Below are positions 32,391-41,170 of a stretch of 64,000 bases of DNA, piece by piece. The first letter of the stretch is position 1. The number at the start of each line of letters is the position of its first letter. The stretch covers positions 45,985 to 109,984 of IMG/VR virus record IMGVR_UViG_3300044956_000431. One strand, written 5' to 3'. The notes under the pieces were generated by a model. That model had not been told where the DNA came from. It saw only the letters and a program-made list of their open reading frames with translations, and did not search any database. This DNA is from a virus. The position numbers and the translations under genes were made by a program.

Positions 32391-33449
32391 TTATTCCTCC
32401 CTATCTGATTCAGCTGTACTTACCTCAGTCTTTTGATTTTTAAAATCAGACATGACTTTGTCCAAACACCCGTCCTCGTTGCTTTCCCAGCCCTTGCGGA
32501 AATATTTAATAATCTCACGGTCGCTGGTCACAAACATCAAGCGATTGCCATCCTTCTTTAAAAGACCTTTCTTTTCAGCCAGATCAGTCAATCCTGAGTA
32601 AGGATTCATACCTGTCTCGTAAGGAATCTTAACTTGCACGCCTTCAAACGGCTTGGCATAGCGAGTTTTCATAACTTTACAAGCGGCACGAATACCCATA
32701 ACATCTGACACTTTGTTGCCGTCCTCGTCCTCTTTGAGTTTGAGTTTCTTCATAGCCACAACAATACTTGACGCATAGATAAAGCCTTGACCGCCTGAAA
32801 TCTTGTCATCCGGATCAAACATGTCCTGACTTGCGTATGTGTGGTTTGTAACAACCATGCCTACGTTATAGCTACCAAACATGTTTACACAGTTACGAAC
32901 TAGTGCTGTCAGCGCCTTGGGTTTGCGACCAAGATCGCCTTTCATTTCGCCTGCGTCAAACTGATTAACGTCTGTGGGTGTCAACAACATACCCAACGAG
33001 TCAATCACAAACATAACTTTGGGACGCTCGCCATCTGGCAGAGCCTTGTAGTCGCTCATGAATGTGGAAATAGTTTTTGCTACATCGTCAATCATGGCCA
33101 TAGAAAGTTTTAACAGTTTGCTTTCTGAGGTATCAACCCCCAAGGCCCTGAGCCAATCCTCGTCAAGTGCATTTTCTGAATCAATCAGCACTACAAAGAT
33201 ACCTTGAGCTTGTGCGTTCTTGATGATATTACCTGAGCAGATATAACTCTTACCAGCGCCAGATTCGCCGGCAAACACAGTAACCTTGCCCAAAGGAATG
33301 CCACGGTGAAAGTCACCGGATATGAGATAATTTAACGCATAGTTACCTGTTGAAATCCAGTCAGTGGGGTCGTTAAACCCAATTGACAATCCGTCAATTG
33401 ATTTAGTAATTTCTTTTCGAAACTTTGATACATCAAAGGGCTTGGACAT
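32391..33449 (-). CDS. uvsX: RecA-like recombinase, T4 UvsX homologue
   Basis: 352 residues. Walker A is GESGAGKS at 61-68, the Walker B region is VMFVIDSLGMLLTP, and ISGGQGFIYASSIVVAM is the L2-type stretch. The length and motifs match T4-type UvsX (T4 391 residues). It forms filaments on single-stranded DNA and catalyses strand exchange with gp32 and UvsY, both encoded nearby. It is followed by the small acidic gene 4 bp downstream. Confidence 0.95.
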   Translation of the reverse strand: MSKPFDVSKFRKEITKSIDGLSIGFNDPTDWISTGNYALNYLISGDFHRGIPLGKVTVFAGESGAGKSYICSGNIIKNAQAQGIFVVLIDSENALDEDWLRALGVDTSESKLLKLSMAMIDDVAKTISTFMSDYKALPDGERPKVMFVIDSLGMLLTPTDVNQFDAGEMKGDLGRKPKALTALVRNCVNMFGSYNVGMVVTNHTYASQDMFDPDDKISGGQGFIYASSIVVAMKKLKLKEDEDGNKVSDVMGIRAACKVMKTRYAKPFEGVQVKIPYETGMNPYSGLTDLAEKKGLLKKDGNRLMFVTSDREIIKYFRKGWESNEDGCLDKVMSDFKNQKTEVSTAESDREE

Positions 33450-33459
33450 TATTGTTTCC

Positions 33460-34362
33460 TTAAGTTATGTGTATAGAAAAGTTGTTGTTGCTTTTGAGAT
33501 TTTTAAAAATCAACAGTCGATAGTAAGTCAATCGATCACAAAGATTAGGTATATTACCTAGATTTAAGTTCTTTCCGATAGGAACTCTGCCATGTGATTG
33601 ACACCATGCTTGATATTCTTTACTTAGCGGAATAGTTTGTGATGGACTCAAACTCAATGAAACAAATCCAAGAAACTCATTAAATGAGTTTTCATCATTG
33701 TGTTCAAGATTTCGATCAAAGTATAAAAATTTATTATACAAAGTTCTGCCACAATGATTAAAAGTTAAACTGAAATTTGCTATGTCATTGGTTAAGATAG
33801 ATTTGTCAAACATATTTGGGAATGGGTGCAATAACCCACCTGCCACTGTTTCAAAGCTGATAGTATCGAACATCTCCTCTACCATATGTGCATTAAGATT
33901 GATGTCATCGTACAACTGAGTTCGATTTAATTTTGATAATAAGTTTCCAATTTTGACAAATCTCTCTGAATCAGGAAACATGTCATGTATGAGTTCAGCG
34001 GTGCCTGAAAAATTGCTTTGCTTTCTCTTAGCCTCTATGTCATACAACTGATTGAGACTGTTTACCCAATCCGAATGCAGTTTATTTAAATTATATTGAT
34101 CTAGATAATCCTCGGTGTTAAAAACATCATACTGCCAATCTGTTAATTCATGTATCCAAGAATTAACTTCAGATAAAGTTGAATGTAGTTGATTGATTCG
34201 CTGGGCAACAACGTTGGGCCACGGTTGAGATTTTTTTAAAACCGAAAATAAATTTATATTTCGTTGATTTAGCTGATCCACATAATACTCAAGCACTTGG
34301 GGGTAAACAGATTCAAATTCAATGGAATCACCCGAGTTTTCGAACACAATTTGAAATTTCAT
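33460..34362 (-). CDS. Conserved phage protein, paralogue of 19752-20570
   Basis: About 300 residues starting MKFQIVFENSGDSIEF. It shares the ordered pattern YNLNKLHSDW ... NAHMVEEMFD ... LYNKFLYFDR ... FLGFVSLSLS ... AWCQSHGRVPIG with the protein at 19752-20570. A/T-richer than its neighbours. A hairpin lies just upstream, behind gp32. No enzyme motif is recognised; function unknown. Confidence 0.72.
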   Translation of the reverse strand: MKFQIVFENSGDSIEFESVYPQVLEYYVDQLNQRNINLFSVLKKSQPWPNVVAQRINQLHSTLSEVNSWIHELTDWQYDVFNTEDYLDQYNLNKLHSDWVNSLNQLYDIEAKRKQSNFSGTAELIHDMFPDSERFVKIGNLLSKLNRTQLYDDINLNAHMVEEMFDTISFETVAGGLLHPFPNMFDKSILTNDIANFSLTFNHCGRTLYNKFLYFDRNLEHNDENSFNEFLGFVSLSLSPSQTIPLSKEYQAWCQSHGRVPIGKNLNLGNIPNLCDRLTYYRLLIFKNLKSNNNFSIHIT

Positions 34363-34369
34363 ATAAATT

Positions 34370-34392
34370 GTGCAAGGTCTAGAACCTTGCAC
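34370..34392 (-). other. Stem-loop between gp32 and the following gene
   Basis: A perfect 9-bp inverted repeat (34370-34378 with 34384-34392, GTGCAAGGT arms, 5-base loop) lies 12 bp after the gp32 stop. The minus-strand side is followed by AATTTATA rather than a T run, so it is a weak terminator at best; mRNA stabilisation or attenuation is as likely. Confidence 0.6.
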
Positions 34393-34404
34393 TTTCTTAA
34401 AAAA

Positions 34405-35400
34405 CTACTTTTGTTGCCTAGCGCGAATCATAGCCAGGATGTCCTCGGCTTTTTGTGCAGACTTAGTTGCGACAACAGGTGCTGCCGCAATTGCCAAATT
34501 CTCTCCCTTGTCATCAAACGCACTAGAAGAAGCAGGTGCAGGCTTGGCCTGTGCTACTGGTACTGCCGCTTCTTCAGTGTGTTCAGAGCCACTTGACGAA
34601 GAACCTTGCGGAGCGGCAAGACCAGCAGGACGGAAGTATGCACCCCAACGGTCGGGATCGTAAGGTTTGCCATCTACCGAAGCCTCAAACATTTCTTTTA
34701 TGACTTTGAGTTCAGCCTCTGATGGTTTCTTAGGAAGGAAGTCGGAGAGCGTAAACAAACCGTAAGCTTCGATTGCGGCCTGTTCTGCCTCAGTCAATGC
34801 GCTTTCCTTACGAGCCCATTTACTGGTTGAGTAGTCTGCGTAACCACCTTTGGATATCTTGGTGATACGGAAATCCAGACCACGCATCAAGTCTGTTGGC
34901 AACTCTTCCAGTTCAGAATCCATGAGTGCTGACTTGATTGTTTGGAAAATCTGAGGACCGATGATAAATCGACGAATTGGATTTTCAGGATTCTTGTCAT
35001 CAGACAGTGGGTTTTCGCGAACAAAACCTTGCATGATGTAACTGCGCTTTTTCCAATACTTACGGCCCATGTCTTCAAGAGCTTTGTCTTTGAACCACGT
35101 GCGTACTTCTGCCAAGATTGGACAAGCTTCGCCCCACATCTCAACACAAGGTACTTGTACCTGAACCTGTTTGGATTCCATTTCCCCTTTGATGCCGTTA
35201 AACAGTAGTTTGATCATTGCACGTTCAGCCCAAAAGAAAGTGTTCTTTGAGTTACCGTCAGGAAGGAAACGCACTACTGCGCTTGCGCCTTCGTCGATGT
35301 TCCAGTGGGGATAGATTGCGTTGTCGCCGCCTTGTGATTGACCGCCTTTGTTTGACTCTGCGGCTTGGAGTCGTGCGCGGATTTCTGCTAAAGATGCCAT
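34405..35400 (-). CDS. 32: Single-stranded DNA-binding protein, T4 gp32 homologue
   Basis: 331 residues. The N terminus (MASLAEIRARLQAAESNK) is the cooperativity region, the core has the OB-fold pattern YPHWNIDEGASAVVRFLPDG and KYWKKRSYIMQGFVRENP, and the C-terminal tail is Ser/Ala-rich and ends AEDILAMIRARQQK, a conserved tail in gp32 of environmental phages. gp32 coats single-stranded DNA in replication and recombination. A perfect TATAAATA lies 75 bp upstream, so at least part of its expression may be late. Confidence 0.95.
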   Translation of the reverse strand: MASLAEIRARLQAAESNKGGQSQGGDNAIYPHWNIDEGASAVVRFLPDGNSKNTFFWAERAMIKLLFNGIKGEMESKQVQVQVPCVEMWGEACPILAEVRTWFKDKALEDMGRKYWKKRSYIMQGFVRENPLSDDKNPENPIRRFIIGPQIFQTIKSALMDSELEELPTDLMRGLDFRITKISKGGYADYSTSKWARKESALTEAEQAAIEAYGLFTLSDFLPKKPSEAELKVIKEMFEASVDGKPYDPDRWGAYFRPAGLAAPQGSSSSGSEHTEEAAVPVAQAKPAPASSSAFDDKGENLAIAAAPVVATKSAQKAEDILAMIRARQQK

Positions 35401-35474
35401 AATAGAAATTGTCCTTTCAAGAAGTTTATGTGCCTATATATGCCTTGCATACACCCAACTGAGTGGGGCATAGA

Positions 35475-35482
35475 TATTTATA
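35475..35482 (-). promoter_or_regulatory. T4-late-type promoter (TATAAATA) upstream of gp32
   Basis: A perfect consensus 74 bp before the gp32 ATG, in the divergent gap between gp32 and the plus-strand gene at 35545. Confidence 0.6.
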
Positions 35483-35529
35483 CTGTCATTGTCAACAGGT
35501 TGAATTTTTTCAGACCTTTGAACGTTGTG

Positions 35530-35537
35530 TTTAAATA
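35530..35537 (+). promoter_or_regulatory. T4-late-like promoter box (TTTAAATA), leaderless type
   Basis: Ends 7 bp before the ATG at 35545 on the plus strand. Confidence 0.5.
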
Positions 35538-35544
35538 TCAGCAT

Positions 35545-36174
35545 ATGCCACAGTATAACACACAATTGCAACAAGTCAAGATTTATGACAAAATCAGTTT
35601 GGTAGATCCAGTGGCGTCAAACCTCTGGGAAGTTGATCAATGTTTTGATCTGCCTACCTATCAGCAGTTGAGAAATATGGTCAGCACCCACGGCAATGAG
35701 TTTGGCTGTAGTTATCTAAACAAAAGATTAGAACTAACTGCTTCTAGTCCTGGATTTGAATTTTTAACCCAACTAGGCCAGAACATGACTGCCAGTCTGA
35801 GTCACATAGTTGGACATGCTCTAACGTTCATGACTCCAAAGTACTGGCTAGACTTGCCAGCTTTTGGTTGTCAAACACATTCTGATTCACAAGAGATTTT
35901 TGTTTCTTACCAAGTATATTTAGGATCATCATTTGTCGATGAAATACGATCTTTACAGCACAGAGATAGCAATGCCAATGTTATTGAATATCTAGATCTT
36001 CCTAACAATCTAATGGCGCGAGGAGCAACATTCCTGCATGTTGAACCACCTGTACAGATCACGTTCAAGCCAAACCATGGCTATATTAGCCTAAACAGTG
36101 ATCTCAAGCCACATCGAGTTGACGGTACCTGGGATACTAGGATCAGTGTGATGTTTCAGTATTCACGAGTATAA
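35545..36174 (+). CDS. 2OG-Fe(II) oxygenase-like protein (plus strand)
   Basis: 209 residues starting MPQYNTQLQQVKIYDK. The ATG at 35545 follows a TAAATA box by 7 bp; an earlier ATG at 35428 would place that box inside the gene. CQTHSDSQEIFVSYQVYLG supplies a possible HxD facial-triad pair, and the C-terminal HRVDGTWDTRISVMFQYS the distal His and the Arg that binds 2-oxoglutarate. Such proteins hydroxylate proteins or small molecules. It converges with another oxygenase-like gene, overlapping it by 19 bp. Activity is inferred from motifs. Confidence 0.65.
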   Translation: MPQYNTQLQQVKIYDKISLVDPVASNLWEVDQCFDLPTYQQLRNMVSTHGNEFGCSYLNKRLELTASSPGFEFLTQLGQNMTASLSHIVGHALTFMTPKYWLDLPAFGCQTHSDSQEIFVSYQVYLGSSFVDEIRSLQHRDSNANVIEYLDLPNNLMARGATFLHVEPPVQITFKPNHGYISLNSDLKPHRVDGTWDTRISVMFQYSRV

Positions 36175-36719
36175 CTCAACACCAAGACTTCGCGTATCGA
36201 GTTGTTAGGGACTCGGCCTATCATTCCATTGAAGCCTCTTGGATTGTTGACATAGATGCTGGCCATGTTTGGTTGATACTGAACAATATCTACATCGTGT
36301 CGTGTGAGTTTGCGTTTTGTCTGATAGTCTAGTTCGGATGTTTTGTTGACTTCTCTATCGTGACAGAAAGCAAAATCCATTCTATAATCTGAATCTTCAG
36401 ACATTGCTATTTGCACTTGTACGTAGATGTCTGGGTGCAAGCGGTGCATCATGATTGAACTGCCTGGCAAGTCAATGCTTACATAAGCAACCTGCGGTGC
36501 AATATTTTGTTGTATGATATCGCCAATACGTTGTTTTTCTTGGCGTACGATATCTTGTAGTTCTGGAGAATCGCTCCAAGGAGTCAACAACCTATCATCG
36601 TACTGCATTGTAAATGGCATACGACTCTTACGATAGAGCTGTTTTATTTCTTGGAATCGCTGTGCATCAAAATAAGACTGCACTTGCCAAAGCTGTTGAT
36701 TGACTCGATACAGGCTCAT
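36156..36719 (-). CDS. Possible 2OG-Fe(II) oxygenase-like protein
   Basis: 187 residues starting MSLYRVNQQLWQVQSYF, coupled to the preceding gene by ATGA. MMHRLHPDIYVQVQIAM and the C-terminal NNPRGFNGMIGRVPNNSIREVLVLSYT resemble the strands of the double-stranded beta-helix fold used by 2OG oxygenases, but the iron ligands are not clear-cut. It could be a diverged or inactive member. Similar in length and C-terminal pattern to the convergent gene at 35545-36174. Confidence 0.5.
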   Translation of the reverse strand: MSLYRVNQQLWQVQSYFDAQRFQEIKQLYRKSRMPFTMQYDDRLLTPWSDSPELQDIVRQEKQRIGDIIQQNIAPQVAYVSIDLPGSSIMMHRLHPDIYVQVQIAMSEDSDYRMDFAFCHDREVNKTSELDYQTKRKLTRHDVDIVQYQPNMASIYVNNPRGFNGMIGRVPNNSIREVLVLSYTREY

Positions 36720-37990
36720 TGGTGTGCAGGTGCGGCTTGAGTGTCTAACTCAGTATCAACTTTGGCCTGTGCTTGATCAGCTGGTATGCCTAGTGCTATC
36801 AAACGTTCTATCACGCGAGAATCTTCCCAACAGTTGGCGTCAGGATTTTTATCTGCAATATCATATAATATGTCAAACAAATGGTCGTCACCAACAAGGT
36901 CATAGAGCTGTTCGGTGGCATTGGTGGCGTCTGGACCAACTATCAGTGGTTTTCCTAGAAGGTCTTGCATTTTTTTGGCGGCTTTAGGAGTGTCAGGCAA
37001 TGCCCATGTGCCTTCCATCACACGGTTAGCCCAGGTTTCAAAAACGTCGGCCTCTTTGAGTGGAGTTTCTTGTAGCTTGGCCAACACAGGCAGAGCTTGT
37101 TCTATTCGAGGATCAAGACTCTGTTGTACAAAAAGTTCGCGAATGGTTTCCACAGCTTCATCTACAGAAGTGATCTGCGCAGGATCAAAAGCAGATTTTT
37201 CTTCGTGATAACCTCTACGACTGATCAATCGCTTGGCCTTGGCCTTGAGATCAGTGTAATGACGTACTGCCGCTTCAACCATGTGTGCCGCATTGCCGTC
37301 ATAGTTTTTGTGCTTGGATGCTCTTACAAAGTTTGCCAGGGTGCGCATTTCATCAACGATTTCGTTGATATGCTGTCCAAATGAGTCGTACGGGTTGCCG
37401 CCTTCGGCCACATGCCGTGCCAACATACGACCATGCATGAGACTGCGACTGGGTACTTTGAAACGTTCACCTTGGACTGTTTCAACATAGATGCTTTCTA
37501 TGTTGCGGTATCTTGCTTCGCCTTCTTCAAGATCTCTGCTGTGCTTGATACGTAGGCGAGTTTTCTGTGGTTGATCAGTGTAGCTGATTTTACGGCTGCC
37601 ATAGTAGCTTTCAAAGATACTCTCTTTGATTGCAGCCATGGTTTTCATGTTGTATTTGAGTCTTGATAGATTTTTTAGGCTAAAAGTCAACAAGTTACGC
37701 TTGGCAAACATCCGAACAAGATACAAGAAATCATACCAATCCTTGCGATCGTCGCCTTCCATGGCACGACCCATATTGTCCCCAAAATAAATGTCTAGGT
37801 TATTTTTACCATCTAGTGCTATGACCACAGCACCATAGTCCTGTTGATCTGTGCGATAATCAAAGCTGATGATTTCGGCTTTGGCAGGATCATCAGCAGG
37901 CTTGCCCATGCTATCCAGAGCTTCGGGCTCAAAATCTCTGGAAACCAGCAGATCGTATAGTTGTTGGGCAGCAGTGTTGGATTGACTCAT
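36716..37990 (-). CDS. Conserved phage protein, probable virion-associated
   Basis: 424 residues starting MSQSNTAAQQLYDLLV. Stretches such as YGAVVIALDGKNNLDIYFGD, DWYDFLYLVRMFAKRNLLTF and GEARYRNIESIYVETVQGER recall a large conserved protein of other T4-like phages, of unknown role. The middle is helical (YHEEKSAFDPAQITSVDEAV) and the C terminus is acidic with a putative UBA-like part (RVIERLIALGIPADQAQAK). AATAAATA lies 7 bp before the ATG and predicts a leaderless mRNA. Confidence 0.7.
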   Translation of the reverse strand: MSQSNTAAQQLYDLLVSRDFEPEALDSMGKPADDPAKAEIISFDYRTDQQDYGAVVIALDGKNNLDIYFGDNMGRAMEGDDRKDWYDFLYLVRMFAKRNLLTFSLKNLSRLKYNMKTMAAIKESIFESYYGSRKISYTDQPQKTRLRIKHSRDLEEGEARYRNIESIYVETVQGERFKVPSRSLMHGRMLARHVAEGGNPYDSFGQHINEIVDEMRTLANFVRASKHKNYDGNAAHMVEAAVRHYTDLKAKAKRLISRRGYHEEKSAFDPAQITSVDEAVETIRELFVQQSLDPRIEQALPVLAKLQETPLKEADVFETWANRVMEGTWALPDTPKAAKKMQDLLGKPLIVGPDATNATEQLYDLVGDDHLFDILYDIADKNPDANCWEDSRVIERLIALGIPADQAQAKVDTELDTQAAPAHQ

Positions 37991-37997
37991 AGTAGTG

Positions 37998-38005
37998 TAT
38001 TTATT
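37998..38005 (-). promoter_or_regulatory. T4-late-like promoter box (AATAAATA), leaderless type
   Basis: Ends 7 bp before the ATG at 37990 and overlaps the last codon of the terminase gene. Confidence 0.55.
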
Positions 38006-39569
38006 AGAAGGCAGCTATGAAGGGCATGGGTTCTATGATCGTGTCTGTGTGATCGCGCAGTTGTGTATCTAACTCAGTGTGATAGCTCTGTAATACCTGC
38101 ATCATGCGCACAGCCAACACCGTGGCCATGATGAGATCGTCTGTTTCTCCCACTTTGGCCGCGTAACTGGCACCAGCCGCTATGAAAGTTTTGAGTTCAG
38201 AAACCAGCCCCGACGAGTGTATTTGCATGCGTCCAGTTTCGATAAGATTTTTCAGTTTGGCACAGGCTGCAAGTTTGGGCTTGTGGCTGGTGTTAAACCC
38301 TTTGCGATATCGGCGGCCGGACCCACCGCTGTTTTCGCTAAGAAAGTAACCCTGTATGTTTTCTTCACCGTACTCTGCAATAGAGATCAACGCCGCTTCG
38401 CCAATGGTATTGTTTTCAATGCTGAAGTAAATGTTTTTAGAATCTTTCACTGTTTCGTTGATGTGCCGGCATATATTTGATAGAATGCGCACTTGTTCAG
38501 GGATGGTGGTTCTGTTGTGTCGCCACTCGGCCACTTGCTCTGTGGTGTTGGCGTCAAAAACCTGTATGGCCGCAGGATCGCCGCCAGTGCCCAAGCTGGG
38601 ATCTAGGGCCACTACGTAAAATCGATCTTTCAAAAGTTTACGGAACCAACGCACTTGTCCGGTCTTGTACAATACATCACTGCTTTTGAGATCCAACAGC
38701 TTGACGGGTGATATCAAAGTTTCGTCATCAATGATAAACTCACAGTCCATCTCCCTACGAAAACGTTCATCGCCCAGAATGGCTCGCTGTTGATTGGCCC
38801 AGGCATCATCTCGATCCGGGTGTTCGCGCCAGAAAGCCCGGAATGCCTTGAACCCATTTTGTCCTATGCTTGTTTGGTTACCGTAGTCATCTTCTAGCTT
38901 GTTAGCCATCTTCCAGATCATGGCAAACTGATCTTCGTCTGAGTTAGGAGTTGATGTAATAATGGCTTTACCACCAGTTGACAGTGTGGGGGTGATAGAA
39001 GTCCAAAACTCTTTGGCTATGGTAGGTCGGACGAATGCAAACTCATCACAGTACAGCAAGGTTATACTCATACCACGACCTGTGTTTTCTGTAGTGGTTT
39101 GTGCTACAATACGACTACCGTTGTCAAACTCCAAACTGCCTTTGTTATAACTGGTCACGCCCGCTCGGATATGGTCTGGGCAAGCTTCGTAAGCATAACG
39201 TACACGTTGCATGATTTCCTGCGCACCCAAATACTTGTGTGCCGCGACCAAGATGGTACTATCTGGAACAAACATAGCGTACCATAAAAGATAGCCAGCA
39301 GCCGAGGTTGATTTGCCCGTTTGCCTAGGCATCATGCTGATAGAGAATCTATAACTGTGGTATATCTCTATCAGCCGACCTTGGAACTCATAGGGCTGAT
39401 ACAACATTTTTCCATGTAAGGGATGTTGGATGTAAAAGAAATGACTCATGAAGTAGGCTGGCCCTGTGACAGGATCTGCACAGTTCATGAACTCTTCAAT
39501 CTGCTGTTCGTTGTAATGATGACGCCGATGTGGAGCCTTGATCAGTACGCCTTCTAAACTCTTACTCAT
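38004..39569 (-). CDS. 17: Terminase large subunit, T4 gp17 homologue
   Basis: 521 residues (T4 gp17 is 610). The ATPase domain has Walker A PRQTGKST at 81-88 and Walker B LLYCDEFAF with Asp175 and Glu176; a coupling motif follows (STPNS). The nuclease domain begins around residue 318 with VVALDPSLGTGGD (Asp323) and has further acidic residues (SIENNTIGEAAL, GETDDLIMA). It cuts concatemeric DNA and pumps it into the prohead. Its partner gp16 is encoded at 45854-46336. Confidence 0.96.
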   Translation of the reverse strand: MSKSLEGVLIKAPHRRHHYNEQQIEEFMNCADPVTGPAYFMSHFFYIQHPLHGKMLYQPYEFQGRLIEIYHSYRFSISMMPRQTGKSTSAAGYLLWYAMFVPDSTILVAAHKYLGAQEIMQRVRYAYEACPDHIRAGVTSYNKGSLEFDNGSRIVAQTTTENTGRGMSITLLYCDEFAFVRPTIAKEFWTSITPTLSTGGKAIITSTPNSDEDQFAMIWKMANKLEDDYGNQTSIGQNGFKAFRAFWREHPDRDDAWANQQRAILGDERFRREMDCEFIIDDETLISPVKLLDLKSSDVLYKTGQVRWFRKLLKDRFYVVALDPSLGTGGDPAAIQVFDANTTEQVAEWRHNRTTIPEQVRILSNICRHINETVKDSKNIYFSIENNTIGEAALISIAEYGEENIQGYFLSENSGGSGRRYRKGFNTSHKPKLAACAKLKNLIETGRMQIHSSGLVSELKTFIAAGASYAAKVGETDDLIMATVLAVRMMQVLQSYHTELDTQLRDHTDTIIEPMPFIAAF

Positions 39570-39594
39570 GCTATTACTTACCTAAATATGCACA

Positions 39595-39602
39595 TATAAA
39601 TA
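39595..39602 (+). promoter_or_regulatory. T4-late-type promoter (TATAAATA), leaderless type
   Basis: A perfect consensus ending 5 bp before the ATG at 39608. A second plus-strand CTAAATA lies 7 bp upstream of it (39582-39588). Confidence 0.75.
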
Positions 39603-39607
39603 TTCTT

Positions 39608-40153
39608 ATGAGCGATACACTAATACTAGCACCGGACTATCAGCCGGTCAACTACTTGCCACTATCAACCATAGACTGGCAAACTGCTATTAAGCTGTTC
39701 TTCTTGGACAAAATCCAAGTGCTAGAATGTTATGATGATTGGATCGTACGAAGCGCCAAGCTGGAGATGCAAGTACCTGCTGTGGCCGTGACCAAAAAGG
39801 GCTTTGGCAAAAATGGCGGCATGCGTTTCAGTAGACAAAATCTATATCTGCGTGACCTGTTTACATGCCAGTACTGTGGCGATACATTCAACAGTAAACA
39901 ACTGACCATCGATCACGTGTTACCACGTGCTCAAGGCGGTACCACTTCATGGCAAAACTGTGTAGCTGCCTGCAAAGAATGTAACAGTAAAAAGAGCAAC
40001 AAGATCTGGCGCCCAAACAAAACCCCAGTAAAGCCCAACTACTGGGCCTTGGTTAACTCAGTGAAAAGTACCTACACTGGTATACGACACCCAAGCTGGA
40101 ATCTTTATCTTGGTCTCAAAGACAACGATTCTAGTATTGCCAAAAATCGCTGA
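39608..40153 (+). CDS. HNH endonuclease (plus strand, leaderless late gene)
   Basis: 181 residues. The HNH core is CQYCGDTFNSKQLTIDHVLP, then TSWQNCVAACKECNSKKSNK: two CxxC zinc pairs around a His/Asn metal site. An N-terminal domain (DYQPVNYLPLSTIDW) precedes it, a form common in phages near terminase. Such proteins may act in DNA packaging or as free-standing endonucleases. A perfect TATAAATA ends 5 bp before the ATG, with no Shine-Dalgarno. The 3' end overlaps the convergent gene by 49 bp. Confidence 0.88.
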   Translation: MSDTLILAPDYQPVNYLPLSTIDWQTAIKLFFLDKIQVLECYDDWIVRSAKLEMQVPAVAVTKKGFGKNGGMRFSRQNLYLRDLFTCQYCGDTFNSKQLTIDHVLPRAQGGTTSWQNCVAACKECNSKKSNKIWRPNKTPVKPNYWALVNSVKSTYTGIRHPSWNLYLGLKDNDSSIAKNR

Positions 40154-41130
40154 TCTTTATTAATCTGGAATCTGCCTTTGAGTTCAATAAGGCGATTCCA
40201 GTTATGTTCTGTGATGTCTGTTACAGCGTTGGCAAAATCAGCAGATCCAGATTTTACAATATCTTTGACAGTGGCTACTACGCTTAGAACACGATCTTGT
40301 TCGTTGCTGATGTTGTCGTAACTCTCGTCAATATAATCACCAAATGTACGGAAACCTAGATTTTGTAGTTCTTTAAGGGCCCCAGGAACGCTCATCAATA
40401 TCAATGGCATCTTGGCTGCAATAGGGCGCAGGGTTTTTTCTGTGAACCAAGATCCTTCAGAAGTCAAAGATTCAGCCCCAACTTCAAATGCACATTGATT
40501 ATACAAATCAAGGCTTGGAACCAGGCTCTTCTGCCACATCGTAGGTGCTGAATCTTCTCCTACATAATGTATTGGGCTCGTTGTCTGACTCCAGTCCCAG
40601 TTGCCATCTCTGTGATAAATCATAACAGAGTTAGAACCAATGTTTTCCAGTTCGTTCCAAATAACGTCTCTCACATGAGCTTGTCGTCCCATAGTAATCA
40701 AGAAGTCTTTGGTTATTTGTTTTTTTGCTTTCAGTGTGACACGGCATTCAACTAGTTCAACAAATCTAGATTCTGGATCGTAAGATACTTGAATATTTTT
40801 TAACCCGTGATCAAACCAGGCCGATTCAATGATGCAAGTTATATTTTTTGATTCTGGCTCTTGGTCAAGTTCTCTCAACCATGACAGTTCGAGTTTGAGT
40901 ATCACTGGAGAATCAACATTTTCTACCAACAACACATGATTGTTTTCTAAAAGATTATAAAGTGCTGACCGTTGAGTACGCCAAGCATTTCCTAACCATA
41001 CACAGTCAGTGATAAAAATAGTATCAGTGACTTCTAAACTTTCTATTTCTGTGTAGGGGATAGCAAAGTGATTGCAGAAAAATTTCCAATGCTGTGTTTC
41101 TATAATAGGGATGATATTTATTGACTTCAT
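40105..41130 (-). CDS. Glycosyltransferase-like protein, paralogue of 29379-30446
   Basis: 341 residues starting MKSINIIPIIETQHWKF. The C-terminal block GSWFTEKTLRPIAAKMPLI, VPGALKELQNLGFRTFGDY, ESYDNISNEQDR matches that of 29379-30446 and resembles the donor-binding end of GT10-like transferases. The N-terminal half differs (DTIFITDCVWLGNAWR, HYVGEDSAP). Function is a weak prediction. It converges with the HNH gene. Confidence 0.65.
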   Translation of the reverse strand: MKSINIIPIIETQHWKFFCNHFAIPYTEIESLEVTDTIFITDCVWLGNAWRTQRSALYNLLENNHVLLVENVDSPVILKLELSWLRELDQEPESKNITCIIESAWFDHGLKNIQVSYDPESRFVELVECRVTLKAKKQITKDFLITMGRQAHVRDVIWNELENIGSNSVMIYHRDGNWDWSQTTSPIHYVGEDSAPTMWQKSLVPSLDLYNQCAFEVGAESLTSEGSWFTEKTLRPIAAKMPLILMSVPGALKELQNLGFRTFGDYIDESYDNISNEQDRVLSVVATVKDIVKSGSADFANAVTDITEHNWNRLIELKGRFQINKDQRFLAILESLSLRPR

Positions 41131-41170
41131 CCTGTATATAGCAACAGGATTGTTCTTGAGTTAGATTAAC

